Assembly (NCBI RefSeq): GCF_004681185.1
Contig: NZ_SRIF01000004.1
Coordinates: 252,749 to 303,029, forward strand
Direction of reading: 5' to 3'
DNA length: 50,281 nucleotides
DNA from: Haloarcula amylovorans
Lineage (GTDB): Archaea; Halobacteriota; Halobacteria; Halobacteriales; Haloarculaceae
Below are positions 33,680 through 42,175 of the stretch, piece by piece. Each line of letters opens with the position of its first letter. The stretch's first letter is position 1. The notes under the pieces were generated by a model. The model did no database searches. It saw only the letters and a list, made by a program, of their open reading frames with translations, and was not told where the DNA came from. The position numbers and the translations under genes were made by a program.

Positions 33680-34203
33680 TCAGTGCTCATGGCCCTGTGA
33701 AGCCCCCGTACCTGAAACCTGAGGGTGTTGCTGTGCGAATTCGGCGGGGTGGTTCTCAAATGACCGCTTGCATCGGTTCGAGCAGAAGTAGTACGTCTCG
33801 CCGTCGTAGGTGATGCTCGGACCACTGTCGTCGGTCCGCATGCCACAGACCGGATCACGGTACTGACCGGGCGCGCCCAGACCATGCCGGTAGACGTAGA
33901 GGAGGAATCCGGAGAGCGCGAACGCGATCACGTTGAGGTAGAACGTGTAGCTGAGTCCGAAGTACGTCTGTTCGCTCGCGGTCTGCCCGCGGGCGAGGTT
34001 CGGGACGATATCGAGGGCGTTGAACAGTTCTTCCATGAGAAGGCCCGTGAACGCCATGGTCACGAAGAAGATGCCGAGGATGTACAGCATCACTTTCCAG
34101 CCGCAGTACTTCCGGTAGACATTCAGGACGGGGATGAGGTCGGCGTAGACGAACGCGATGACGCCCGTAAAGCTGATTCCCCACCCCACAGCGATCTGCG
34201 ATT
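33680..34203 (-). pseudogene. Permease (DUF318/ArsP-like) 3' half with YHS domain
   Basis: In-frame from about 34203: GWGISFTGVIAFVYADLIPVLNVYRKYCGWKV, two more membrane helices and a C-terminal YHS metal-binding domain, DPVCGM ... GETYYFCSNRCKRSFENHP. The first half of the roughly 320-residue permease is absent; upstream codons of the frame are shadow of the Lrp gene. DUF318/ArsP relatives export organoarsenicals or other metal species. The junction with the Lrp gene (34186-34203) marks a deletion. The YHS part may still be translated from an internal start, but no good one is seen. Confidence 0.75.
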
Positions 34204-34585
34204 GCTCCGTCTTCGAGGGTGTCGTCAAGCCAGCTCGCAACATCGTTGTCCGGCACTCGCGCATAGACGACCAGATCAGCTTCAGCGGTCGTGAATACGT
34301 GTTCGACTGCTCCCTCGTTGAGCAAGACATCTTTGAGTGACGCGACTCCCACTCCATCCGATGTGATGTCCAGCGTCAGCAACACGGGATGCCCTTCCGG
34401 AGCTGCGAGCCGTCAACGTCGAGCGTGAACCGGTTGATGATTCCCATCTCCTGCAGTCTCGCCACCCGATCTGAGACGGCCGGTGCCGAGAGACCGACGA
34501 TGTCCGCGATATCACTGTACGGTCGACGAGCGTTTGACATCAGGAGCTGGAGGATTTCGAGATCGGTTTCGTCGAGGTCGCGCAT
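34186..34585 (-). pseudogene. Lrp/AsnC-type regulator of copper genes, frameshifted and truncated
   Basis: From ATG 34583-34585: MRDLDETDLEILQLLMSNAR, then PYSDIADIVGLSAPAVSDRVARLQEMG (in pieces), a canonical Lrp winged helix. After RKGIP one G is missing (CCCGTG instead of CCCGGTG, near 34388), moving VLLTLDITSDGVG ... VEHVFTTAEADLVVYARVP to the next frame. The ligand-binding domain breaks off at DGAIADRC (near 34195), where permease sequence begins. Intact haloarchaeal relatives continue into a TRASH metal-sensing domain and sit divergent from copper ATPase genes, exactly this position. The cluster has lost its local sensor. Confidence 0.85.
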
Positions 34586-34683
34586 AGTGAGCCAACGGCA
34601 ACCAATGACTAACGCACCTCGGTGCCACCTGCTTAGTTTCCAAACTTTGGATTGGTCAATACCCCTCGTTCGAAAGGAAAATC

Positions 34684-34693
34684 CGCATAAAAA
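34684..34693 (+). promoter_or_regulatory. TATA box of copZ
   Basis: CGCATAAAAAAG region, about 23-32 nt before the copZ ATG at 34716. AT-richness in a GC-rich context supports a promoter; the transcript would have a very short leader. Confidence 0.45.
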
Positions 34694-34715
34694 AGGGGAG
34701 CGTAGGTATTCGTGT

Positions 34716-34913
34716 ATGTCGACGACCATCACCGTTGAGGGAATGACCTGCGGTCACTGTGAACAGACAGTCGAAGAAGCGCTTCGAGAGGTGAGCGGCG
34801 TGACTGACGTGACCGCCGATCGAGAAGCCGAACAGGCGAGCGTCGATGGCGATGCTGACGTCACAGCACTCGTCCGGGCCGTCGAGGACGCTGGATACAC
34901 CGCCCACGCCTGA
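34716..34913 (+). CDS. copZ: Copper chaperone, heavy-metal-associated domain
   Basis: 65 residues from ATG 34716. MSTTITVEGMTCGHCEQTVEEAL with the MTCGHC metal site (Cys12, Cys15) and the C-terminal GYTAHA: a complete ferredoxin-like HMA fold. It carries Cu(I) in the cytosol to the exporting ATPase. 123 nt upstream of, and codirectional with, the CPH-type ATPase; divergent from the broken Lrp regulator. Confidence 0.93.
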   Translation: MSTTITVEGMTCGHCEQTVEEALREVSGVTDVTADREAEQASVDGDADVTALVRAVEDAGYTAHA

Positions 34914-35036
34914 GAAACGCTGAAACGTACGTCGACGAACGCCCCACCGTTCTCGTTCGATACCGGCCCTTCCGAAGGCACCGCGCAGTATCAGGGTCTG
35001 GACAACATAATGAGGGACGGCACCAAAACCCACGCC

Positions 35037-37346
35037 ATGAGTAACGATCCAGACCACGAGGACTCCGAAAACCGCTCTACAGAGGGTAACCCCTCGCACC
35101 AATCCGAAGGACCTGTCTACTGTTGTCGAATTTGCCAGCTAGAAGCAGATGCTGAAGCGCTGGCAACAACCCACACGTCATCCGAGCAGCATTCCCACTC
35201 CCCAGAGCACGAAGCACATACTGCGGTGGATGAGGCCACCACGGAATTCGAACCTCCGGACGAACACGCGCATCAAGAGCACGAGACCGAACATACTCAC
35301 CACGTAGAAGCAGAGCACGACCACGGTGCGCACGATCACGAGGGAGGTCCACATGAGGAGCACGGCGCACATACGGACCACACGGGCCACGAAGGTATGT
35401 TCCGCCGGCGGTTCTGGGTGTCCCTCGTCCTCTCGGTGCCCGTCATCTTCTTCAGCGAGTTCATCCAGGATGTCTTCGGCTACACCGCGCCGACGTTCCC
35501 AGGTAGTGTCTGGATCACGCCCGCCCTCTCGGTGATCATCTTCGCGTACGGTGGCGTACCGTTCCTCTCAATGGCCTGGACGGAACTCGAGAACCGTGAG
35601 CCGGGGATGATGATGCTCATCTCTCTGGCCATCAGCGTCGCGTTCGTCTACTCCATCGCGAGTCTGTTCCTTGAGGGGACGACGCCGTTCTTCTGGGAAC
35701 TCGTCACACTGATCGACATCATGCTGCTGGGTCACTGGATGGAGATGCGGTCGGTCCGGCAGGCCTCTGGGGCGCTCGACGAACTGGCCAAACTCATGCC
35801 CGACACCGCAGAGCGTGTCACCGAGAGCGGGGACACGGAGGAGGTACCCGTCGCCGAACTCGACGAAGGCGACGTCGTTCTCGTTCGTCCGGGTGCGAGT
35901 GTACCTGCGGACGGAGAAGTCGTCGAGGGCGAGTCCTCGGTCGACGAATCGATGATCACCGGCGAGTCCCGACCTGTGGACAAAGAACCCGAGTCGGAAG
36001 TCGTCGCTGGCACGGTCAACCAAGACGGCAGCCTCCGTGTTCGCATCACGAAGACCGGCGACGAGACGACACTGGCGGGCATCATGCGACTCGTCGATGA
36101 GGCCCAGCAGTCCAAATCTCGAACCCAATTGTTCGCCGACCGGGCAGCAGGCTGGCTGTTCTACGTGGCACTCGGCGTCGCAGCGATTACGGCCATCGCG
36201 TGGGTCGTCGCGGTCGGATTCAACATCGGTGTCCTGGAACGTGTCGTCACCGTTCTCGTCATCGCGTGTCCACATGCCCTCGGCCTGGCCGTCCCCCTCG
36301 TGGTGGCGATCAACACCTCCACGGCTGCCCAGAACGGGATGCTCATCCGCGACCGCATCGCCATGGAGGAGGCCCGGAACCTCGATACGGTGATGTTCGA
36401 CAAGACCGGGACGCTCACGAAGGGCGAACAGGGCATCGTGGGCGTCGAGACGGCAGGCAACTGGGACGAACAGCGGGCGTTCGAGGTCGCTGCAGGCGTC
36501 GAAGGTGATTCCGAGCACATGATCGCTCGCGCCATCCGGGACGCCGCCGAGGACCGAGGCGTCCAGCGAGCCAGTGTCTCGAACTTCGAGAACCTCCGCG
36601 GCCTCGGCGTCCGAGCGACCGTCGACGGCGAGACGGTTCACCTGGGTGGCCCCAACCTGATAGAGAAACTCGGCATCGACCGACCCGACGACATCACCGC
36701 CTTCGCTGAGGAGGCTGGCTCGAACGCACAGACGGTTATCTACCTGATTCACGGCGAATCTGAGGTCATCGCGGCGTTCGCGCTGGCCGACGTCATCCGG
36801 GAAGAAAGCAGACAGGCCATCGAGGCACTGCACGGGATGGGCATCGAGGTGGCGATGCTGACCGGCGACAGCGAAGACGTCGCAAAGGCCGTTTCCGAGG
36901 AACTCGGCATCGACCAGTACTTCGCTGAGGTGCTCCCGGAGGAGAAGGACACGACGGTCGAACAGCTCCAGTCCGAGGGGAAGCTGGTCGCGATGGTCGG
37001 CGACGGCGTCAACGACGCCCCCGCACTAACCAGAGCTGACGTGGGCATCGCTATCGGCTCCGGGACCGACGTGGCCATCGAGTCGGGCGACATCATCCTC
37101 GTCGACAACAATCCCCTGGATGTCGTCCGTCTCATCAAGCTCTCGAAGGCGAGCTACCGGAAAATGCAGGAGAACCTCGTCTGGGCAACTGGCTACAACG
37201 TGTTCGCGCTGCCCCTCGCTGCGGGAATCCTCGCACCCATCGGGATTCTGCTGTCGCCGGCCATCGGTGCCGTGTTCATGTCGCTGTCGACGATCATCGT
37301 CGCGATCAATGCCCGTCGGCTTCGGGGAGTCGATCTCTCGGCATGA
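35037..37346 (+). CDS. P1B-type copper-exporting ATPase, CPH subtype (CopB-like)
   Basis: 769 residues from ATG 35037 (an in-frame ATG at 35010 would add nine). The N-terminal 115 residues are a His-rich metal-binding tail ([32 protein letters not shown]) with a [10 protein letters not shown] motif instead of an HMA domain. Eight membrane helices; transmembrane metal site [10 protein letters not shown] (Cys411-Pro-His); [13 protein letters not shown] (phosphorylated Asp455), SEHMIARAI (the HP-type nucleotide site, here Glu-His) and [12 protein letters not shown] all present. CPH plus a His-rich tail is the P1B-3 (CopB) arrangement, exporting Cu(II)/Cu(I) or silver. Partnered by CopZ. Confidence 0.92.
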   Translation: MSNDPDHEDSENRSTEGNPSHQSEGPVYCCRICQLEADAEALATTHTSSEQHSHSPEHEAHTAVDEATTEFEPPDEHAHQEHETEHTHHVEAEHDHGAHDHEGGPHEEHGAHTDHTGHEGMFRRRFWVSLVLSVPVIFFSEFIQDVFGYTAPTFPGSVWITPALSVIIFAYGGVPFLSMAWTELENREPGMMMLISLAISVAFVYSIASLFLEGTTPFFWELVTLIDIMLLGHWMEMRSVRQASGALDELAKLMPDTAERVTESGDTEEVPVAELDEGDVVLVRPGASVPADGEVVEGESSVDESMITGESRPVDKEPESEVVAGTVNQDGSLRVRITKTGDETTLAGIMRLVDEAQQSKSRTQLFADRAAGWLFYVALGVAAITAIAWVVAVGFNIGVLERVVTVLVIACPHALGLAVPLVVAINTSTAAQNGMLIRDRIAMEEARNLDTVMFDKTGTLTKGEQGIVGVETAGNWDEQRAFEVAAGVEGDSEHMIARAIRDAAEDRGVQRASVSNFENLRGLGVRATVDGETVHLGGPNLIEKLGIDRPDDITAFAEEAGSNAQTVIYLIHGESEVIAAFALADVIREESRQAIEALHGMGIEVAMLTGDSEDVAKAVSEELGIDQYFAEVLPEEKDTTVEQLQSEGKLVAMVGDGVNDAPALTRADVGIAIGSGTDVAIESGDIILVDNNPLDVVRLIKLSKASYRKMQENLVWATGYNVFALPLAAGILAPIGILLSPAIGAVFMSLSTIIVAINARRLRGVDLSA

Positions 37347-37750
37347 CGACGCTAATCGTCGGGGGAGACGGGTCGGTCGGCCACATGAAAGTGGGAGAAC
37401 TAGTCACTGCGCTTGACGACGCGAGCGCAACGACCATCGTTGGTCACGACGAGACGAAGGTTACCGGCGTCATTCCTAACTCGAGTCTCAGGCTCCGGCG
37501 TCGCATTCGATCAGGTGATCAGTGTCGCCAAACGGTGGCCTGAATTCGCGACCGAACGGACGACAGCAGCGGCGTCTTCTTCACGATGGACGATGTGGAG
37601 ACTGCTTTGACCGCTGAGCTGGGCAAAGAGCTCCACCGCCAGACGATCCAACGTGTCTGGGAGAAGCTACTCAAGAGCCGCATAGTGACCAAGTATTCTC
37701 ACGGAGAAATCTCTAAATCAAAGGTTGCTGGGAAAACCTGGCTACTATAG
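37343..37750 (+). pseudogene. Decayed ORF with HTH-like C-terminal part
   Basis: ATG 37343 overlaps the ATPase stop (ATGA) and opens [20 protein letters not shown], unrecognised, ending in random sequence after PNSSL. A second frame then reads SGSGVAFDQVISVAKRWPEF, and a third SSGVFFTMDDVETALTAELGKELHRQTIQRVWEKLLKS (in pieces) to TAG 37748-37750. The last part looks like a winged-helix or plasmid-type DNA-binding module. Two different genes may be fused. The 3' end overlaps the MazF remnant on the other strand by 6 nt. Confidence 0.4.
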
Positions 37751-38093
37751 TTCTTCGGCAAGAGCAGCGACTGCTTCGTCAACGAGAGTGCTTTCTAGAC
37801 GCCCTGCCAGAAATCGATGTCCTCGCGGTCGCTCGATTGGACACCCCACGGAACGATCCGACTGTCGTCTGGCGTCCCACCGCGAAGCCAGCTCTCCTCG
37901 GGAATGTCGATGAGCCCGTCCATCCAGGATTTCGTTGTGAGCGTCACCACGATATACTGCTCGCCGTGGAACGGACGCCCTTCGTGGTTCGAGAGAATGA
38001 GCCACGGCTGAGCGTTTTCGTCGCCTTGAATGGGTCATCGCCGTAGACGACATCTCCTCGCTCGAAAATTGGTGACGCCTCCGCCTCGGTCAC
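37745..38093 (-). pseudogene. MazF/PemK-family toxin, frameshifted twice
   Basis: From a GTG (38091-38093): VTEAEASPIFERGDVVYGDDPFK, then one G is missing and the frame moves to QPWLILSNHEGRPFHGEQYIVVTLTTKSW, GGTPDDSRIVPWGVQSSDREDIDFWQG, then a second shift leads to RLESTLVDEAVAALAEEL. All parts match the haloarchaeal PemK/MazF-like family (GDVVYGDDPFKG, PWLILSN, VVTLTT). The two shifts kill it. The GTG overlaps the antitoxin stop by one base, the expected antitoxin-toxin order. Confidence 0.85.
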
Positions 38094-38446
38094 TATTCGG
38101 TCTCCTCGCTCGGATGTGGCTCGCTGGCGGCGTGTTCGCGCCACGACTTTTTCTCTTCCGCACCGAACTGCTCGTTGAATAGGGTAGTCGCCCGTTCGTA
38201 GCCGCTATACCCGTCGAGTCGATCGGTGTCATCGGTAATCGCCCAGTACATCGCTTTGTGTTCGACGAGGTTGCGATCCTTTAATCGCGAGAGTGCGGTG
38301 CTGACCGCGCCCTTGTCGACGCCGATCTGAGAGGCGATTTCACGGGCCTTGAACGCCCGGTCCTCGTTGGCAACGAGAAATCCGAGGACGTGATCGGAGA
38401 CGGAGAGGTCCGCGAGTTCGTCCTCGCTCGTGCTCTCGAATATTTT
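38093..38446 (-). pseudogene. HTH antitoxin without a start codon
   Basis: 117 open codons with no ATG, GTG or TTG in the first 60 or so; a TGA (38447-38449) precedes KIFESTSEDELADLSVSDHVLGF. Body: winged helix RAFKAREIASQIGVDKGAVSTALSRLKDRNLVEHKAMYW, then YERATTLFNEQFGAEEKKSWREH (all in pieces). The family pairs with the MazF-like toxin in haloarchaea and normally begins MSSES. The first few codons are replaced by AT-rich sequence, so translation is probably lost. The loss of both partners fits joint decay. Confidence 0.75.
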
Positions 38447-38647
38447 TCAATCGATAGATATCGTTGATTAAATCTCCGTCGCTCACCGTGAAGAGTGTTA
38501 GGACTGAAAATGACGAAAATGCTGAAGGCGATGATACTGAGTGACTTTGCGGCTCCAAGTGTAGCAAGTATAACCAGCTGGATGCGGGAAGAATAGTATC
38601 AGTTGACCTACCCTAACTTTCATATACCTATCATTTGTATTTGATTT

Positions 38648-38797
38648 ATGGGTAATACGAACCACGATTGTACGATTTGTGGTAACAATGTTCACAAATG
38701 TGAGGAGCTCAGCGTGCAGTATTCGGGTCAGGAATACTATTTTTGTTCCGACGAACACGAAGTAATATTCAACCGAACGCCGGAGAACTTCGTCTAA
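38648..38797 (+). CDS. YHS/TRASH-like metal-binding microprotein (49 aa)
   Basis: 49 residues from ATG 38648. HDCTICGNNVHKC near the start and QEYYFCSDEHEVIFNRTP near the end: Cys8/Cys11 and Cys33 with His-rich surroundings give the TRASH pattern (CxxC ... YYFCS..H). Similar to the YHS tail in 33680-34203. Probably binds copper, zinc or mercury as a small chaperone. Local sequence is AT-rich with CATATACC upstream as possible promoter. Confidence 0.7.
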   Translation: MGNTNHDCTICGNNVHKCEELSVQYSGQEYYFCSDEHEVIFNRTPENFV

Positions 38798-38809
38798 TAG
38801 TATTTCATT

Positions 38810-40210
38810 TTATTGTGATTTGGACGGAGATACCAGCCCAGGAACATCGAAAGTAAGAGTCGAACTGAGGTCGATGCCGAGTAGCTCGAACACTGTCGGC
38901 GCGACGGCACGCGCATCGACTGGCTCGGTTACCTTGATCTCGGGCGCAGCAGGGCCGCCAAGTCCGTAGAGTGGGACCGAATCGTCGTCTACTCGCCCAT
39001 GGGACCCACGTACTTTCGATGGATCCAACGACGCGAGCCCCGTGTCGCCGAAAAACAGTTCGCACGGGTCGTACCCCGGTTTCGCGTGAATATCCATATC
39101 AGTTGCATATGTGGGGGCGTTCTCCTGGTCCGTCCACCAGTAGTATTGGAACCACGCAGCTGGTTCTGCGATGAGCACGAGGTCCCCTGCGTTGGGATGA
39201 TCGAGGTTGTGTTGTTCCTTGCCCTCTGCCTCTAAAACCGACGCAATGCCATCGAGATTTTTCAGTGCCCTTCTGGCAGCAGGTAGTGCATCAGGCTCCA
39301 CATACACATGGGCGACCTGATGGTCAACCATCGCGAAGGCCTGGGACTGCGGAATGTTGACCTCGTCGCCGTGGTCATCAGTACTATCTACTGAGAGCAA
39401 ACCAGCGTCTCGTAGCGCGCGATTCGGGAAGACAGGCGTATCGACGCTGTGGAACCCGTACTCGCTAACGATGTTTACTGCAGTCTCGTCCCATCGACTG
39501 TCTTCACGGAGGAAGTCGAGAAACTCACCGACCAATCTGTCGACCGTTTCGAGCGCGTCGGTGAACTCCGGGGTTCCAGGACCGTAGCGCTGGCCATCGT
39601 AGTCGAGATGGGGTACGTACACCCAGAGTAGGTCCGGATCGTATCGCTCGATTGTCTCGCGAGCAGCCGTCAAAATCCACTCGCTGCCCTGTTCGTTTGC
39701 TCCTGGCCCCCAGTAGTGGTGCAATGGAAAGTGGCCATATTCGGCTTCCAGGTCATCGTAGAACCCGTCTGGATTGGTCCAACAGTTCATCTCCAGTAGG
39801 TTGTTGTCCTCGTCTTCGATCGGCGAGGGTGTCACTGCGACGTCAGCGGTAGTCCCTATGAGATGTTGAAAGAACAATGCTCCCGTGGTGAACCCAGCCT
39901 CACTCGCAGCTTCCCAGAGACGAGTTCTATCGGCTCGATCCCGCTCCCAGAAGGCTACTGTGTCTGTCTCACGGTCATACTCACCGTTTGCGATGTCACC
40001 GTGTGTTGCGGGCGATTGTCCAGTTGCCAGTGTGGTTTGGGCCGGGACTGTGACGGCGGGCATAGGGGGTTGAAGGTCGGCAGACAGCCCTCCCTCAAGC
40101 AGCGTAGTTATATTCGGTGTGTTGCCGTTCCCGAGATGATCCTGCTGAAGCCCGACGACATCGAGGACGATGACGCGACCAGCTGTGGTCGGGTCGCCGA
40201 CTGTGGTCAT
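38810..40210 (-). CDS. Alkaline-phosphatase-superfamily phosphodiesterase (EboF-like)
   Basis: 466 residues. Type I phosphodiesterase/nucleotide-pyrophosphatase fold: VIVLDVVGLQQDHLGNGNTPNI, PAVTVPAQTTLATGQSPATHGDIANG (the TT nucleophile region, Thr55-Thr56), YVPHLDYDGQRYGPG and later SEYGFHSVDTP with the metal His. No signal peptide. The ebo clusters of cyanobacteria and other bacteria contain such an alkaline-phosphatase-fold member (EboF), and the divergent genes here correspond to other ebo members. It starts with ATG overlapping the TGA of the inositol-phosphate-synthase stub (ATGA at 40207-40210). Substrate unknown; phospho-sugar or prenyl-phosphate is inference. Confidence 0.8.
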   Translation of the reverse strand: MTTVGDPTTAGRVIVLDVVGLQQDHLGNGNTPNITTLLEGGLSADLQPPMPAVTVPAQTTLATGQSPATHGDIANGEYDRETDTVAFWERDRADRTRLWEAASEAGFTTGALFFQHLIGTTADVAVTPSPIEDEDNNLLEMNCWTNPDGFYDDLEAEYGHFPLHHYWGPGANEQGSEWILTAARETIERYDPDLLWVYVPHLDYDGQRYGPGTPEFTDALETVDRLVGEFLDFLREDSRWDETAVNIVSEYGFHSVDTPVFPNRALRDAGLLSVDSTDDHGDEVNIPQSQAFAMVDHQVAHVYVEPDALPAARRALKNLDGIASVLEAEGKEQHNLDHPNAGDLVLIAEPAAWFQYYWWTDQENAPTYATDMDIHAKPGYDPCELFFGDTGLASLDPSKVRGSHGRVDDDSVPLYGLGGPAAPEIKVTEPVDARAVAPTVFELLGIDLSSTLTFDVPGLVSPSKSQ

Positions 40211-40329
40211 TCGCCCGTCACCAGCCCGGTCGTGTCAATCTCACCATGAGCCATTGCGCGGGCTCCTGTGATTGCGGTGGTTGCCACGTTTCCGCGCGCA
40301 CCGATCAGCCAGACACCTGTTTCTGTCAT
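40207..40329 (-). pseudogene. Inositol-3-phosphate synthase N-terminal stub
   Basis: 40 residues from ATG 40327-40329: TGVWLIGARGNVATTAITGA, then GEIDTTGLVTGE and stop. The first 38 residues are the NAD-binding start (GxxGARGNVATTA) of archaeal myo-inositol-3-phosphate synthase, normally about 370-390 residues. The stop overlaps the phosphatase ATG by 4 nt as in an operon, so an internal deletion may have joined the first codons to the natural end of the gene. The stub is too short to act as an enzyme. Confidence 0.75.
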
Positions 40330-40539
40330 CAGTCCTATTCATCGGCTAATACTAGTTTTATTATAGCTTCCCTGAACGGGCGGTATAGCCCGCCTGAACG
40401 AATACCGACACCCACGTTTCTCAACCCCAGTGAGTATGCGTATTTCCCGGGGCTCAGGCCGCGTTGCGTTATGTTTCGAAACTCGATAGGATTGGTAGCC
40501 GAGTGGTAACAAAGTGGCACCTCGCTGAGATGCCATTCG
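40330..40539. promoter_or_regulatory. Divergent promoter region of the ebo-like cluster
   Basis: Holds promoters for the minus-strand phosphatase unit and the plus-strand TatD unit. CTATAATAAAAC (minus strand, near 40355-40366) is a TATA candidate for the former. CCTGAACG occurs twice (40371-40378, 40393-40400) around an inverted repeat GGGC-GGTATA-GCCC (40378-40391), a possible regulator site. No plus-strand TATA of similar quality is apparent. Confidence 0.45.
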
Positions 40540-41340
40540 ATGCGTGTAATAGACCCCCATATGCACATGGTGTCGCGGTCGAGTGGCGACTACGAACGCG
40601 CTCGACGTGCGGGCATCGAGTGTTGTATCGAACCAGCGTTCTGGAGCGGGACCGACAAGCAGTACGCGGGCTCGTTTTTCGACTACTTCGAACACCTCAT
40701 CGACTTCGAAACCGAGCGCGCCGAGCGTGCTGCCGGGATGGACCACTACGTTACCATCGGATTGGAGCCGAAGGAGGCTAATTACCCAGAGATGGCCGAG
40801 ACGGTACTGGACGGGCTCCCCGAGTTCCTCGATCGGGAGAACGTCGTCGGTGTCGGCGAGATTGGACTCGATCAGGGCACCGAGGCCGAAGAATACGCGT
40901 TCCGCAGACAGCTCCGGATGGCGGAGGAGCGCCAGCTCCCAGTTATCGTTCACACGCCCCACGAGAACAAGCCTGAAGGGACCGAGCGTCTCGTCGAGAT
41001 GATCCAGGAGGAAGACGTCACCGAGGAGCGGATCATCCTCGACCACAACACAGAGAATACCATCGACACCTCGCTGCAGACCGACTGCTGGATCGGGTTC
41101 ACTCTCTACCCCGGTAAGATCGAAGCTGAGAGCGCGATCGACCTGCTCGAGGAGTATGGGACCGACAAAATGCTCTTCAACAGCGCCGCTGACTGGGACC
41201 CGTCCGATCCCCTCGCAGTACCGAAAGCCCGCGACAAGATGCTCGACCGTGGATGGGACCGTGAAGAGGTCCAGCGAGTCGTCTTCGACAACCCCTACGA
41301 GTTCTTCAACCAATCACCGAACTTCGAGTACGAGCGCTGA
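40540..41340 (+). CDS. TatD-family metal-dependent hydrolase (EboB-like)
   Basis: 266 residues. Amidohydrolase TIM barrel with IDPHMHM (metal HxH near residues 6-8), GVGEIGLDQG (metal Glu near 108), LPVIVHTPHEN (His near 140), ILDHNTENT (His near 170) and NSAADWDPSD (metal Asp region near 218). EboB proteins of ebo clusters are TatD-like hydrolases of this length, and the neighbours (phosphatase fold, xylose-isomerase fold, UbiA) support that over DNase-type TatD. 6 nt before the next gene. Substrate unknown. Confidence 0.82.
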   Translation: MRVIDPHMHMVSRSSGDYERARRAGIECCIEPAFWSGTDKQYAGSFFDYFEHLIDFETERAERAAGMDHYVTIGLEPKEANYPEMAETVLDGLPEFLDRENVVGVGEIGLDQGTEAEEYAFRRQLRMAEERQLPVIVHTPHENKPEGTERLVEMIQEEDVTEERIILDHNTENTIDTSLQTDCWIGFTLYPGKIEAESAIDLLEEYGTDKMLFNSAADWDPSDPLAVPKARDKMLDRGWDREEVQRVVFDNPYEFFNQSPNFEYER

Positions 41341-41346
41341 TCACCC

Positions 41347-42174
41347 ATGCAATTCGCATTCTCAGCCAACGCGTTTCACGAGTACGGTCCCGTCGAGACA
41401 GTCGAGATCCTGGCCGATATCGGATACGATGGAGTCGAGCCGTTGTTCGGTGGCTCACATCTCCACCCGGCCAATACCAGTACGGAAGACATCGTTGCTA
41501 TCACGGAAGCGCTCGAGGATACCGGTCTCGAGATCAGCAACTGTAACGCGTTTATGATCTCAGAGACGGATTTCCAGCACCCGTCGTACATCGAGCCCGA
41601 CGCCGACTATCGACGGGAACGCATCGAATACACCCGCGAGGCAGTGGAGTTAGCCGACGCGTTGGATGCAGATTCTATCTCCATCCAGCCGGGCGGTCCG
41701 ATTCCCGACGGACAGTCTCGTGCATGGGGCATGGAGACGTTTGCGGAGAGTATGCGCGACATCGTTCCGATGGCCGAGCAGCGGGGTGTGGATATCCTCG
41801 TGGAACCCGAACCGGACCTGCTCATCGAGACGACTGAGCAGTATCTCGATTTCGCAAGCCGTCTCGATTCCGGGGCCGTTGGCTGTAATTTCGACGCTGG
41901 CCACCTGTTCTGTGTCGGCGATGATCCGGCTGAGGCGGTCGGACGACTCAGCGACCACACCCCACACTACCACCTCGAGGATATCCCTGCCGACCGCACT
42001 CACGAACACACGCAACTCGGTGACGGCGCGATGGATATCGACGGCTTCCTCCAGACAGTCGAGGACTCGGGCTACGATGGGTTCGTCACCGTCGAACTCT
42101 ACCCGTATCAGGAAACGGCCGCCGAAACCGCACGTGAAGCGTACGCCTACCTCGACGAGCACGGGTGGATCTGA
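41347..42174 (+). CDS. Xylose-isomerase-like TIM barrel (EboE-like), copy 1
   Basis: 275 residues. AP-endonuclease-2/sugar-phosphate-isomerase fold: FAFSANAFHEYGPVETVEILADIGYDGVEPLFGG (in pieces), metal ligands DILVEPEPDL (Glu near 157), CNFDAGHLF (Asp/His near 184), HYHLEDI (His near 208) and VTVELYPYQ (Glu near 252). Such enzymes isomerise or epimerise sugars, inosose or their phosphates; members of ebo clusters (EboE) have this fold. Flanked by 6 nt (TatD gene) and 1 nt (UbiA-like gene), so firmly in one transcript. Paralogous to the gene at 43238. Confidence 0.85.
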   Translation: MQFAFSANAFHEYGPVETVEILADIGYDGVEPLFGGSHLHPANTSTEDIVAITEALEDTGLEISNCNAFMISETDFQHPSYIEPDADYRRERIEYTREAVELADALDADSISIQPGGPIPDGQSRAWGMETFAESMRDIVPMAEQRGVDILVEPEPDLLIETTEQYLDFASRLDSGAVGCNFDAGHLFCVGDDPAEAVGRLSDHTPHYHLEDIPADRTHEHTQLGDGAMDIDGFLQTVEDSGYDGFVTVELYPYQETAAETAREAYAYLDEHGWI

Positions 42175-42175
42175 C

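Noticed and set aside
35568..36833. 421-codon minus-strand ORF
   Set aside because: Shadow of the copper ATPase gene, whose phosphorylation and metal motifs are complete on the plus strand.
40339..41313. 324-codon minus-strand ORF
   Set aside because: Shadow of the TatD-like gene; no recognisable domain and it would run through the divergent promoter region.
41666..42175. N-terminal extension of the UbiA-like ORF
   Set aside because: The 170 extra codons are a shadow of the xylose-isomerase-like gene; the GTG at 42176 follows that gene's stop by one base and starts the UbiA-like sequence.
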